In this document: positions 32,982 to 41,977 of the stretch, one piece after another
Numbering within the stretch: position 1 is the first letter of the stretch
How the letters are laid out: every line of letters starts with the position of its first letter
From: Streptomyces typhae
Lineage (GTDB): Bacteria > Actinomycetota > Actinomycetes > Streptomycetales > Streptomycetaceae
Length of the DNA: 64,000 nucleotides
NCBI RefSeq assembly: GCF_009755605.1
Contig: NZ_WPNZ01000019.1
Location: 1 to 64,000, forward strand
Reading direction: 5' to 3'
The notes under the pieces: model-generated
The model's database searches: none
The model's input: the letters and a program-made list of their open reading frames with translations, nothing else
What the model was told of the DNA's origin: nothing
Made by a program: the position numbers and the translations under genes

Positions 32982-34300
32982 GAAGCCGGTTTCCTTTCGC
33001 GGAGGAAGTCGTGGGGGCGCGCGGAAGCCGTTCTGCGCATGTCCGCGCTCGGCGTCGTTTCCTCGGTGCGGATTCGCCGGGCCGGGCGGCCGGGGGAAGG
33101 GCTCGGTGGCGGCGGCGGACAGGTGGGAGCTCGACAGGACCTTCCCGGCCCCGGGCGGCGGCGGGCGCACGGCGCTCGACGCACCCCGCGCAGGGCCCAG
33201 GGGCCCGGGGTCCAGTGCTCCCGACTCCGGGCTCAGGCGGTTCTTCGGGTTCTCCCGGGCGTTCCCCGGACTGCCGGTGGCCGCGGTGGGAACCCCGCGG
33301 TCACGGCGCGGAACGCTGTCCGCGGTCCCCGCCCGGCTCGGCGAGGAGTGCTGTCGGGCCGCAACATGGAATCCCTGGGAACGGGCCGTACCCATGCCCC
33401 ACGAAGGACCGGGCGACGCCCCCGGCACGTGCCTCGGCGTCCGCGCACTGGACTCCGGTCATGTGCCTGCTCTCCTCTCGGTACCACCGCTACCCACGTC
33501 AGCTGTCACTCGCGCGCCACAAGGCGCGGAGGAGGCCGTCGGTACCGTCCTCCGACCGGAGAGTCGTCCACATGTGACACCCCGCCATGGGCACAGAGAA
33601 ATGACGATTACCGGGCCGTGGCGGACGAGAGAGCCGTCGTGCCCCAGCCTGTGCCAATGGCGGCCACGAACATCAGTGTGGCCTGTGAATTTTGCGGGTT
33701 CAACAGCGCTTCATGGAAGGGCTGATACGCACCTAGGTGAAGCGCTGATGAAGGGCTGCGCGGAAGTGACGAGCGAGCTGCCCGACGCAGGTGAGGTGCG
33801 GAGCGCTGTGGGGAAACGGAATGGATCTACGGCGCCGCGAGAGCCGTTCCGGGTGGCGAGATGCGCATGGTTTCGCGCGCGGGATTCCTGTGCGAAGCCC
33901 GCACTCGGATCCTGTTCACGCACCCGCTCATATGCGCGCCAGAACCTCAACGGCAGCCGTGAGATTACCAGTTTCCCAGCGGCACGAGCCCCGCTCGGCC
34001 ATTGTCGGCCGAACGATGCGGTCGAGGGCCGCAGCCGACTCCCGCCCCCGGCCCGATCGCCGCCGCCACCCACCGGCAGGCCCCCATGGGCACGGCGGGC
34101 GGCAGTCGTGCTCGTCCGTGCGGCGACCGCGCCGAAGGCGCCGCGGGCAGCGGTTTTCGGCCGAGTCGGGTGAATGTCGCCCCACGCCCCAGGCCCCGCG
34201 CCAAGGTGGTGGTCCGGGGCCCTGCGGACCACTGTCGACGACTGTCGAGGCAGCGGGTCGTCGAAGGGAGCGCCGGGGCGGAGGGTTCGATGCCGTGGCC
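32982..34300. other. 1.3 kb region without a convincing gene
   Basis: Open frames cross this stretch but their products are Arg/Pro-rich with no domain, and the sequence lacks the regular third-position GC pattern of the neighbouring genes. The stretch around 33580-33980 is notably less GC-rich. It contains the LysR promoter at its left end and a long inverted repeat at 33699-33752. It may be decayed coding DNA, consistent with the broken regulator immediately to its right. Confidence 0.6.
33699..33752. repeat. 15-bp inverted repeat (14/15) with 24-bp spacer
   Basis: The left arm TTCAACAGCGCTTCA (33699-33713) is matched by the right arm TGAAGCGCTGATGAA (33738-33752) with one mismatch. The spacer holds a CCTAGG palindrome. 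Such a structure could be a two-site operator, an RNA hairpin, or the remnant of a mobile-element end. No transposase gene is nearby. Confidence 0.75.
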
Positions 34301-35758
34301 GTGCGGTTCACGTTGCTCGGAGACATCGAGGTGCTGCTCGACGGCCGTCCGCTCGCGGTCGGGCATCTGAGGAAGCGCGGTGTCCTCGCGGCACTTGTGG
34401 TGGACGCCCCGCGCGTCGTGCCGGTGGACCGGCTGGCCGACCGCGTCTGGGCGGACCGGCCACCGCAGCGGTTCCGCTCGACGCTCTACAGCTACCTCTC
34501 ACGCCTGCGGCAGGCCCTCGCAGCGGTCGAGGAGCACGGCGTGCACATCGGCAGGGAGCCCGGCGGGTACCGTCTCACCGTCGACCGGTCGACGGTCGAC
34601 CTGCACCGGTTCCGGGACCTGGCGGCACAGGCTCGGGCCGCGCGGGACGCCCAGGACGGCGAACGCGCCGCGGGACTGTTCCAGCGGGCGCTCGGGCGTG
34701 GCAGGCGGAGGCCTTCGCCGGTAGGGACACGCCCTGGTTCAACGAACTGCGCGACACCCTCGCCCGCGAACGCCTCGCCGCGGAACTCGACGGCAAGGAC
34801 ATCGCGCTGCGGCAGGGACGCCACAGCGAACTCCTGGCCCCGCTCACGGCGCGCGCCGCCACGTACCCGTTGGACGAGCGGCTCGCGGGCCAGCTCATGC
34901 TCGCCCTGTACCGCGCGGGACGGGCGGCCGACGCCCTGGCGCACTACCGGAACCTCAGGGAACACCTCGCCGAGGAACTCGGCGTGGACCCGTCCGGCTC
35001 CTTGCGGGACCTGCACCAGCAGCTGCTCACCGGAGATCCCGGCGCCGCCGCGCCGGGATGGCGTACCTGGCCGTCTGGCGCACCGCCCTGACCGCCGCCG
35101 AACGCCACGGCGACGCCCCTTCCCCCCAGGGCGCTCGCCCACTGGCGCTACTGCCACGCCCGCGCACTGACCGGCGACCACAGCGAGGCCCTCGACCACC
35201 TGGGCCGGGCCCTCGCGGTCGCCGGGAGCACCGACGACCTCGCCGGGCAGGCCCACATCCGCCGCACCCTCGGCCGGGTCTGGGAGCAGCACGGCGACAA
35301 CGAACGAGCCCTGGAGCACGCACAGCACGCCCTCGCCCTCTACCAGCGCCTGGACCACCCGGTCTGCCAAGGCCAACCAGCTCAACGCCGTCGGCTGGAT
35401 GCACGCCCGACTCGGCGGCTACGCCGAGGCCGAGGCCCACTGCGAGGAGGCCCTGCGCCTCTTCCACGTCCACGGCCGCCCCACCGACACCGCATCCACC
35501 CTCGACAGCCTCGGCTACATCGCCCACCGCACCGGCAGACACACCGAGGCCCTGGACCACTACCGGCGTGCCCTCGCCCTCTTCCGCGCGTACGCGGACG
35601 CGACGAACGAGGCCGACACCCTCGCCAACCTGGCGGAGACCCACCACGCCATGGGCGAGCCCGCCCCCGCCCGCGAGGCCTGGCAGCAGGCCCTCGCCCT
35701 GTACGAGGCGCAGAACCGCGGCACCCAGGCCGAGCGCGTCCGCGCCCGACTCCGGTGA
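34301..35758 (+). pseudogene. Degenerate SARP/AfsR-like regulator (multiple frameshifts, missing ATPase domain)
   Basis: The start of a SARP is clear (VRFTLLGDIEVLLDGRPLAV, then the winged-helix block FRSTLYSYLSRLRQAL). Near 34700 the frame shifts by one base: the activation domain continues one frame over as WQAEAFAGRDTPWFNELRD and ends at GDPG near 35045. TPR-like segments then follow in three successive frames: YLAVWRTALTAAERHG from 35058, ALAHWRYCHARALTGDHSEA from 35128, and GGYAEAEAHCEEALRLFHV to the stop at 35758. The NB-ARC ATPase expected between the activation domain and the TPRs is absent. At least four frame changes plus an internal deletion make a functional full-length product very unlikely. 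Confidence 0.85.
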
Positions 35759-35828
35759 CCGGCAACGGAGTCGGCCGGTGTGCCCCGGCGGCCCGCTGCC
35801 GCGTCCGGACGTTGGTTAGGGTGGGCGA

Positions 35829-36524
35829 GTGGTCAACGACCGGCACATGACCGAACGGCCAGAGCCCGCGGTGCTGCCCTCATCGGTGCTGCCCCCGTCG
35901 CTGCGCGCGAGCCTCGCGGCGCTCGCCGCCCTCGCCGCGCTGGTGGTCGTCGTGATCGGGGTCCTGTACGCGGGGCACAGCGAGCCCGGCAGGGTGGACA
36001 GGTGGTTCGTCGACCCGACCGCGGACAGCGTGCGACCGCCGTGGCGGAACGTGGCTCTGGCCGTCGACTTCTGGGGGGAGCCCGCCGGAGCGGCGCTCCT
36101 GGTCGTGGCCGCCGTCGCGGGCTGTCTGCTGCTCAGGCACCGTCGAGGAGCGGTGCTCGTCGTCGCCGGCGCCGTCCTGGCCGTGGGCGCGACGACACTG
36201 GTCAAGTCCCTGGTGGGGCGCACCATTCACGGACCCGACAACCTGTCCTACCCGAGCGGGCACACCGCCTTCGCCACCGCGCTCGCCGTCGCCGTGGCGC
36301 TGCTCGCGACCGGCCGCCTCGGTCTCGGCACGGCGGCGGGCACCGCACTCGTGCTCGCCGCCGCGCTGGCCGCCGGAGCCGCCATGGGCTGGGCCCAGGT
36401 GTCCCTGAGCGCGCACTACCCGACCGACGTCCTCGGCGGCTGGTGCACCGCTCTCGCCGTGGTCCCGGCGACCGCGTGGCTGGTCGACCGGGTCGCCGGC
36501 ACCGGCCGGCGCGAGCGGCCCTGA
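35829..36524 (+). CDS. PAP2-superfamily membrane protein, degenerate phosphatase motifs
   Basis: A 231-residue protein with about five to six membrane segments in the PAP2 (type 2 phosphatidic acid phosphatase) arrangement. The central PSGH motif (LSYPSGHTAF) and the final HxxxD (AHYPTDVLGG) are kept. The first motif KX6RP reads K-SLVGRT-IH, so the Arg-Pro is lost, and the Arg of SRX5HX3D is Gln. Both lost arginines normally bind phosphate. The start is either GTG 35829 or ATG 35847. It ends two bases before the convergent polysaccharide operon and might act on undecaprenyl phosphates, but activity is doubtful. Confidence 0.75.
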   Translation: MVNDRHMTERPEPAVLPSSVLPPSLRASLAALAALAALVVVVIGVLYAGHSEPGRVDRWFVDPTADSVRPPWRNVALAVDFWGEPAGAALLVVAAVAGCLLLRHRRGAVLVVAGAVLAVGATTLVKSLVGRTIHGPDNLSYPSGHTAFATALAVAVALLATGRLGLGTAAGTALVLAAALAAGAAMGWAQVSLSAHYPTDVLGGWCTALAVVPATAWLVDRVAGTGRRERP

Positions 36525-36526
36525 CG

Positions 36527-37888
36527 TCACGCCAGGCGGCGGAACACGGGCTTCACGGGGCGCCCGCCCAGCCAGGGAGCGGGGCCGCCCGCGTCCAGCG
36601 CCTTCCGGTACACCGCGCAGGCCTGCGCCACCACATCCACGGTGTGCTCGATGTCGGTGTCGTCGAGCGCGTCGCTCACCACGAACGACGGGGCGAGGAC
36701 CCCGCCCGCCAGGAGCTGCCGCAGGAACAGGGTGCGGTACTCCTGCGACGGCCTGCCGTGCTCGTCGAGGGTCGCGAACACCAGGTTGCTGGCCCGGCCG
36801 CGGACGACGACGTGGTCACCGACGCCCATGCCGGCGGTGGCCTCGCGGACCCCGGCGGCCAGCCGCTCGCCGAGGGCGTGCAGCCGCGCGGTGACGCCCT
36901 CCTCGACATAGGTGGTGAGCACGGCCGCCGCGGCGGCCAGGGAGTGTGTCTCCGCGCCGTGCGTGGTGGACAGCAGGAACACCCGCTCGCCCGCGTGGCG
37001 CAGACCCCCGCGCTCCATCAGCTCGCGGCGCCCGGCGAGCGCGGAGACCGCGAACCCGTTGCCCAGCGCCTTGCCGAACGTGGAGAGGTCGGGGACGACG
37101 CCGTACAGGCCCTGCGCGCCCGCCTCTGACCAGCGCAGACCGGTGATCATCTCGTCGAAGACCAGGACGCAGCCGTGCCGGTCGGCCAGCTCCCGCAGGC
37201 CCGCGAGGTAGCCGGGCGGCGGTTCGGTGTGGGTGGCGGGTTCGAGGATCAGACAGGCCACCTCGCCCCGGTACCGGGTGAGCAGCTCCTCCGTGGCGGC
37301 CAGGTCCCCGTAAGGGAACGTCACCGTGAGGTCGTTGGTCGCGTCGGGGATGCCCGCGGACATCGGTGTGGAGCCGATGAACCAGTCGTCGACGGAGAAG
37401 AACGGGTGGTCCCCGCAGAGCGCCACTCGCGGGCGCCCGGTGGCGGCGCGGGCGAGGCGCACCGCGGCGGTGGTGGCGTCGGAGCCGTTCTTCGCGAACT
37501 TCACCATCTCGGCGGTCGGCACCGTGGCCAGGAAGCGCTCCGCGACCTCGACCTCGACGACGGAGGGCCGGACGAAGTTGCTGCCGCGGTCCAGTTCACG
37601 GCGCACCGCCTCGGTCACACGCGGGTGGACGTGCCCGAGGCTGACCGACCGCAGCCCCGAGCCGTACTCGATGTAGCGGTTGCCGTCGACGTCCCACACA
37701 TGGGCACCGCGGCCGTGGCTGATGACCGGAGCCAGGCCCTCGGGGTACTGGTCGTCGCCCTTGGCGTAGGTGTGCGCGCCCCCGGGGACCAGGGCGTGCA
37801 GCCGCTCGTTGGCCCGCCGCGACCTGGGCAGGCTGAACTCCGCGGTGCTGCCGTCGCCTTCGGCGGCTTCGTTGCGTTCGGTGTCCAC
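36527..37888 (-). CDS. Class III aminotransferase (glutamate-1-semialdehyde aminomutase-like)
   Basis: A 453-residue PLP enzyme of aminotransferase class III. The PLP lysine lies in STFGKALGNGF near residue 273, the cofactor Asp in LVFDEMITGLR, and the substrate region in KNGSDATTAAVRLARA. The GTG at 37888 follows GAGG and gives the normal length; the frame is open further upstream through the epimerase gene. The last gene of the polysaccharide operon, it is not in a tetrapyrrole context, so a sugar or acyl-chain aminotransferase role is more likely than haem synthesis. Confidence 0.87.
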   Translation of the reverse strand: MDTERNEAAEGDGSTAEFSLPRSRRANERLHALVPGGAHTYAKGDDQYPEGLAPVISHGRGAHVWDVDGNRYIEYGSGLRSVSLGHVHPRVTEAVRRELDRGSNFVRPSVVEVEVAERFLATVPTAEMVKFAKNGSDATTAAVRLARAATGRPRVALCGDHPFFSVDDWFIGSTPMSAGIPDATNDLTVTFPYGDLAATEELLTRYRGEVACLILEPATHTEPPPGYLAGLRELADRHGCVLVFDEMITGLRWSEAGAQGLYGVVPDLSTFGKALGNGFAVSALAGRRELMERGGLRHAGERVFLLSTTHGAETHSLAAAAAVLTTYVEEGVTARLHALGERLAAGVREATAGMGVGDHVVVRGRASNLVFATLDEHGRPSQEYRTLFLRQLLAGGVLAPSFVVSDALDDTDIEHTVDVVAQACAVYRKALDAGGPAPWLGGRPVKPVFRRLA

Positions 37889-37896
37889 GGCGGGCC

Positions 37897-38448
37897 TCAG
37901 TTCTCTCGGTGCTTCAGGACCTCGGCGAGGCTCGGTGCCTCCCGGTCCCGTTGCGACATCAGGGTGACCGGCAGCGGCCACGGCACGGCGAGCTCCGGAT
38001 CGTCGAAGGCGATCGTCACGTCCTCGGCCGGATCGTGCGGGCGGTCGATCCGGTACGAGGTGTCGGCGGTCCCGGTCAGCGCCTGGAAACCGTGCGCGCA
38101 CCCCGCCGGGATGTACAGGGTCACCTGCGTCTCGCCGGACAGCTCGAAGGTCGCCACGCTGCGGTACGTCGGCGAGTCCGGCCGCAGATCCACGACCACG
38201 TCGAAGATCTTCCCGTACGAGCACCGCACCAGCTTGGCCTCCCCGGCGCCGGAGCGCAGATGCAGGCCGCGCAGCACGCCCCGGACCGAGCGGGACACGC
38301 TGTCCTGGAGGAAGGCGTGCGGGTCGAGCCCCACCGAACGGACCACGTCGGCGTCGAAGGTGCGGCAGAAGAAGCCGCGTTCGTCCGCGTACGGCGTCGG
38401 CTCGAACAGGTACGCGCCGGCGATCGTCGGGACTTCGGTCGCTCTCAT
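37897..38448 (-). CDS. dTDP-4-dehydrorhamnose 3,5-epimerase-like protein (RmlC family)
   Basis: A 183-residue cupin-fold sugar epimerase. The catalytic His lies in VLRGLHLRSG, and the conserved AHGFQALT segment and YRIDRPHDPAED loop are present. It epimerises C3 and/or C5 of a nucleotide 4-keto sugar. Other rhamnose genes (rmlA, rmlB, rmlD) are not in the window, so it may act on a different keto-sugar made by the adjacent tailoring genes. The start lies in a triplicated ribosome-binding-site/ATG cassette. Confidence 0.9.
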   Translation of the reverse strand: MRATEVPTIAGAYLFEPTPYADERGFFCRTFDADVVRSVGLDPHAFLQDSVSRSVRGVLRGLHLRSGAGEAKLVRCSYGKIFDVVVDLRPDSPTYRSVATFELSGETQVTLYIPAGCAHGFQALTGTADTSYRIDRPHDPAEDVTIAFDDPELAVPWPLPVTLMSQRDREAPSLAEVLKHREN

Positions 38449-38500
38449 CGGTTCTCCCGCTGGTTCATCGCTTCTCCCGCTGGTTCATCGGTTCTCCCGC
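38446..38500 (-). repeat. 20-bp tandem repeat of a ribosome-binding-site/start cassette
   Basis: The junction between the pyruvyl-transferase stop and the epimerase start carries ATGA at 38488, 38468 and 38448, each preceded by CGGGAGAA and spaced exactly 20 bases apart. The first overlaps the pyruvyl-transferase TGA. The second opens a seven-codon minicistron (MNQREKR). The third is the epimerase start. Confidence 0.9.
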
Positions 38501-39705
38501 CGGGCGGTCGACGGACGCGTCGACGGGGACGACGGGAACAGGGTCGTGGTCAAGTCGGCGAACTGGCGGTCGAGTTGCCGTGCCGCCTCTTCGTTGCGGT
38601 GGGCGAGGGCACGTCGGGTCTCCGCCGCATGCTTCTCCAGGGACCGGAACTGGTCGAGGAGCCGGTCGGCGTCGACGTCGCGGGCCGGGTGGCAGTACGC
38701 GCCGAGGCCCATCCGCTCCATGAGCGCGTCGCTCTTCGCCGCGTAGCTGAGGGCGAGCGTCGGCGTGCCCGCCTTCAGGGCGCAGACCAGGTTGTGGTAG
38801 CGGGTAGCCACCACGGTGTCGGCGGCCGCCGTCTCCTTCATCAGGTCGGCCAGAGAAGCCGCTTCGGAGGCGGTGACCAGCGGCGAGTCCACCGCGTCCA
38901 GGATCGCTTCGACCACCGACGCGTCGCAGGCGTCGCCGGTGAGCAGCCGCACAGTCCGGCCGTCCTCGACCAGCGCGCGGACGAAGGCGGTCGTCCCGTC
39001 CAGGTAGCGCCGGTGGATCTCCTCGGCGCGGGCCCGGTCGTCGTTGCCGCCGTGGAAGTCCATGACGCCGACGCAGACCGTGCCGGGGGACGGGGCCGCC
39101 GAGGGGGTCGGCAGGGCGAACGCGAGATCCGGGTAGACCTCGTCGCGCGCGGTGTCCACGCCCGTCGCCCGCATCGCGTCGCGGGACAGCGTGTCGCGGT
39201 ACGAGCGGTACGCGGCGAGCCGCGCCGAGAGGCGCACCAGGGCCCGGGTCGGCCGGTCGCGGATCGGGGCGGCGCCGACGCCGACCAGCGCCACCCGGGT
39301 GCCGAGCAGACGGCCGCTCGCGCAGAGCAGGAACAGCGAGTACGGGAAGCCCCAGGGCCGCAGCGGCAGCGTGGCCTCCAGGACGCCCATCCCCGGCACG
39401 ATCACCACGTCGTGGCGGCGCACCCAGGCGGCGGTGCGGAACACGTCGACGAGCTTGCCGAGCCCCTTGCCCGCGATCGCGCCGAGGCGTGACGCGGTCC
39501 GGTACTCGCCGCGGTACCAGTGCAGCCGCGTCGCGGGAATCCCGTACCGGGACGCGACGACCTCCGGCCCGCCGCACAGCGCGTCGACGGCCGCCCGCGG
39601 ATGCTCGGCGCGGAGATAACCGAGCACGGCCTCCAGGGACCCGTCGTTGCCGAGGTTGCCGGAGCCGAGCAGGCCGAACACCCCCACCCGCGTACGGGGC
39701 GTCAC
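38485..39705 (-). CDS. Polysaccharide pyruvyl transferase family protein
   Basis: A 406-residue protein of the CsaB/WcaK type, which transfers pyruvate from phosphoenolpyruvate to sugar hydroxyls as ketals or acts as a related glycosyltransferase-fold enzyme. The N-terminus has the characteristic FGLLGSGNLGNDG loop, and the C-terminal half has TRYHNLVCALKAGTPTLALSYAAKSD with the conserved His and Lys. The start is GTG 39705, overlapping the glycosyltransferase stop (GTGA). It probably adds acidic pyruvyl groups to the surface glycan. Confidence 0.88.
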   Translation of the reverse strand: MTPRTRVGVFGLLGSGNLGNDGSLEAVLGYLRAEHPRAAVDALCGGPEVVASRYGIPATRLHWYRGEYRTASRLGAIAGKGLGKLVDVFRTAAWVRRHDVVIVPGMGVLEATLPLRPWGFPYSLFLLCASGRLLGTRVALVGVGAAPIRDRPTRALVRLSARLAAYRSYRDTLSRDAMRATGVDTARDEVYPDLAFALPTPSAAPSPGTVCVGVMDFHGGNDDRARAEEIHRRYLDGTTAFVRALVEDGRTVRLLTGDACDASVVEAILDAVDSPLVTASEAASLADLMKETAAADTVVATRYHNLVCALKAGTPTLALSYAAKSDALMERMGLGAYCHPARDVDADRLLDQFRSLEKHAAETRRALAHRNEEAARQLDRQFADLTTTLFPSSPSTRPSTARRENR

Positions 39706-40649
39706 GGCTGCCGCCCCTCGCGGCCCGCGACGAGGTCGTCCACGGACACGGCGAGCGCCGCCGGGTCGACCGGGGCGCGGTCCTCGACCCGCTCGCCCGC
39801 GCCGGGCCGGGCCCTGCTGGTCATCCACGCGGCCAGGTGGCGGTAGCAGGCCTGCCGGTCGGCCGCGGACAGCGGCGCCCGCCGGATCGCCGCGACGAAG
39901 CCCCACACGTACTCGGCGAGGAGCCGGGGCGTCGGGTGCAGCAGCCCTGCCCTGCGCGGGTCCAGGTTGACGCACCGGGAGCGCTTGCCCGGGTTCGCCC
40001 GCTCGGCGCGCGTGGGGTGGTCGCGGCGGAAGTAGAGCAGCTCCGGCACCTGGTGGAAGGGCCCGTGCAGGCCGATCTCCGCGACGAACGTGCGGTCCGC
40101 GTGGTGGTAGCTGTCGTGCGGCTTCACCCGGCGCAGCACGTCGGCGCGTACGACCCCGTAGAAGTCGTCGCCGCCGGGCTCGAACAGCATGCTGCGGAAG
40201 CGCTCCGGGGCGCGCGGCGAGGCGGTGGCGAGCGTGTACTCGTAGGGCACCTTCACCTTGCCCTCGCCGTCGATGACCGCCTGGTCGGCGTGCGCGAGAA
40301 TCACCTCGGGACGCTCGTCCAGGGCCTCGACGCAGCGCCGCAGCAGGTCGCGGGCGTACAGGTCGTCGTGCGATGCCCACTTGAACAGCTCGCCGCGGCA
40401 CTGGGTGAACACATAGTTGTGGTTGGGCGCCGCGCCGACGTTGCGGGGGAGCCGCAGATAGCGGATCCGCGCGTCCTGCGCTGCGTACTTGCGGCAGATG
40501 TCCTGCGTCCCGTCGGTCGAGGCGTTGTCGGTGATGACCAGCTCGAAGTCCTCGTAGGTCTGGCCGAGCAGCGCGTCGAGCGACTCGGCGAGGTACTCCT
40601 CGCCGTTGTACACGGGCAGGCCGATGCTCAACCGGGGGTGGGCGTTCAT
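39702..40649 (-). CDS. Family 2 glycosyltransferase
   Basis: A 315-residue GT2 (GT-A fold) enzyme. The N-terminus LSIGLPVYNGEEYLAESLDA, the nucleotide-binding ITDNASTDGT and the metal-binding DDLY (ASHDDLY) are clear. No membrane segment is evident, so it acts at the cytoplasmic face on a lipid-linked acceptor. The ATG overlaps the flippase stop by four bases. Confidence 0.92.
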   Translation of the reverse strand: MNAHPRLSIGLPVYNGEEYLAESLDALLGQTYEDFELVITDNASTDGTQDICRKYAAQDARIRYLRLPRNVGAAPNHNYVFTQCRGELFKWASHDDLYARDLLRRCVEALDERPEVILAHADQAVIDGEGKVKVPYEYTLATASPRAPERFRSMLFEPGGDDFYGVVRADVLRRVKPHDSYHHADRTFVAEIGLHGPFHQVPELLYFRRDHPTRAERANPGKRSRCVNLDPRRAGLLHPTPRLLAEYVWGFVAAIRRAPLSAADRQACYRHLAAWMTSRARPGAGERVEDRAPVDPAALAVSVDDLVAGREGRQP

Positions 40650-41977
40650 GGGGTCCTCACTTCGGGGATGGAAAGGCGGTGGTGCTCGCGCAGGGCGGAC
40701 CGCAGCTGAAGCCACCACACGGCCGAGCCGCAGGCCGTCGCGGCGGCGACGCCCCAGGCCGAGCCGATCGTGCCGGCCGCGGCCGCACCGCCGAGCCCGC
40801 CGCCGACGTAGCAGGCGGAGGCGAACAGTTGGCAGCGCAGGCTGCGCCGGGCCGCGGCGAGCGCACGCAGGCCCGCCGCCGCGCCGCTGCCGAGCCCCGC
40901 GCCCGCGACGGCGAGCGTGGCCGGCACGATGAGCTCCGACGCGGAGGGCCAGACGTCGCCGAGCACGAACTCCCCGGCCCGGTCCGGGAGCAGCAGCAGC
41001 GCGCCGCCCCACAGCAGCGCGGCGACGGCCTGCCCGCCGCCGAGGAGGAGACAGAACGTGCCGAGGCGGTCCGGTGCCCGCCGCAGCACCCGTGCCGCCT
41101 CGGCGACGGTGACCAGCGAGAGCCCCATCAGCAGGGCGAGGAACGGGCCGAGCAGCAGCTCCGCGCCCCGGACCGCGCCGACCGCGCCGACACCGACGAT
41201 CGCGCCGAGGCCGTACGCCCGCAGCTGGCCCGCGCCGCTGAGGCTGACGTTCTCGACCAGGTACCGGTAGCCGAGGTCGCGCTGCTCGCGCAGCCACTCG
41301 CGCGCCTGCGTCACCCGCGGCCGGATGCCGGACTGGAAGCAGCCGAACACCGCGGCCACGGCGGCGGCCGCGCCCCAGGCGAGCACGAAGGCGGCCACGC
41401 TGTCCACGCCGCCGTCGACGCGCGCCGCCAGCACCATGGCGGGGACGAGCGCGACGCCCCACACCACGTCGTTGACGAACGCCTTGCGTCCCTGCCCGGC
41501 GGCGAAGAACGCGAACCGCCAGGCGTCCTGGAGGAGCAGCGCGGGCAGGACGACGCCGAGACAGACGAACGCGGGCCCCACCCGGCCGCCGACACCGAGC
41601 CCGACCAGCAGGCACACCGCGCCGACGGCGGTGCCGACGCCGAGCGCGGCACCCGAGGAGCGGGCCGCCGCCGCCCGCCAGGACGCCTCCGGCACACCGC
41701 TGAAGCGCACCACGAGCGGGTCGGTGGCAAGGCCGCGGGCGACGTTGAGCACCACGCCGTAGGTCAGCCAGGCCAGGCTGAACACGCCGAACGCGGAAAG
41801 CCCCAGCGAACGGGCCACGTAGATGCCCACCGCGAAGTTGGTCATGCTGGAGGCCGCCTGGTCGGCGAGGCCCCAGGACAGCCGGCCGACCATGGCCCGC
41901 TTGCCGGTCCGCGGGGTCGTGCCGTCCCCGTCCGCCGGCGTCGTCGGCTTCTCCCCCTCGGTGGGCATCGTGGTCAT
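40646..41977 (-). CDS. Polysaccharide flippase-like membrane protein (MATE/Wzx type)
   Basis: A 443-residue protein with about 12 to 14 hydrophobic segments and the overall pattern of the Wzx/MOP exporter superfamily (GLADQAASSMTNFAVGIYVARSLG near the N-terminus is typical). It would move the undecaprenyl-linked repeat unit across the membrane. The start at 41977 overlaps the aminopeptidase-like gene's stop by four bases. A hydrophilic, Thr-rich N-terminal 30 residues precedes the first helix. Confidence 0.87.
   Translation of the reverse strand: MTTMPTEGEKPTTPADGDGTTPRTGKRAMVGRLSWGLADQAASSMTNFAVGIYVARSLGLSAFGVFSLAWLTYGVVLNVARGLATDPLVVRFSGVPEASWRAAAARSSGAALGVGTAVGAVCLLVGLGVGGRVGPAFVCLGVVLPALLLQDAWRFAFFAAGQGRKAFVNDVVWGVALVPAMVLAARVDGGVDSVAAFVLAWGAAAAVAAVFGCFQSGIRPRVTQAREWLREQRDLGYRYLVENVSLSGAGQLRAYGLGAIVGVGAVGAVRGAELLLGPFLALLMGLSLVTVAEAARVLRRAPDRLGTFCLLLGGGQAVAALLWGGALLLLPDRAGEFVLGDVWPSASELIVPATLAVAGAGLGSGAAAGLRALAAARRSLRCQLFASACYVGGGLGGAAAAGTIGSAWGVAAATACGSAVWWLQLRSALREHHRLSIPEVRTP

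Noticed and set aside
32980..34173. A 397-codon plus-strand frame in the gene-poor region
   Set aside because: The product is Arg/Pro/Ser-rich without domains, codon bias is poor, and other frames are equally open. I treat it as non-coding or decayed DNA.
36527..37888. Reading the class III aminotransferase as a haem-pathway glutamate-1-semialdehyde aminomutase
   Set aside because: No other tetrapyrrole genes are nearby and it lies within the polysaccharide operon, so a tailoring role is more likely.
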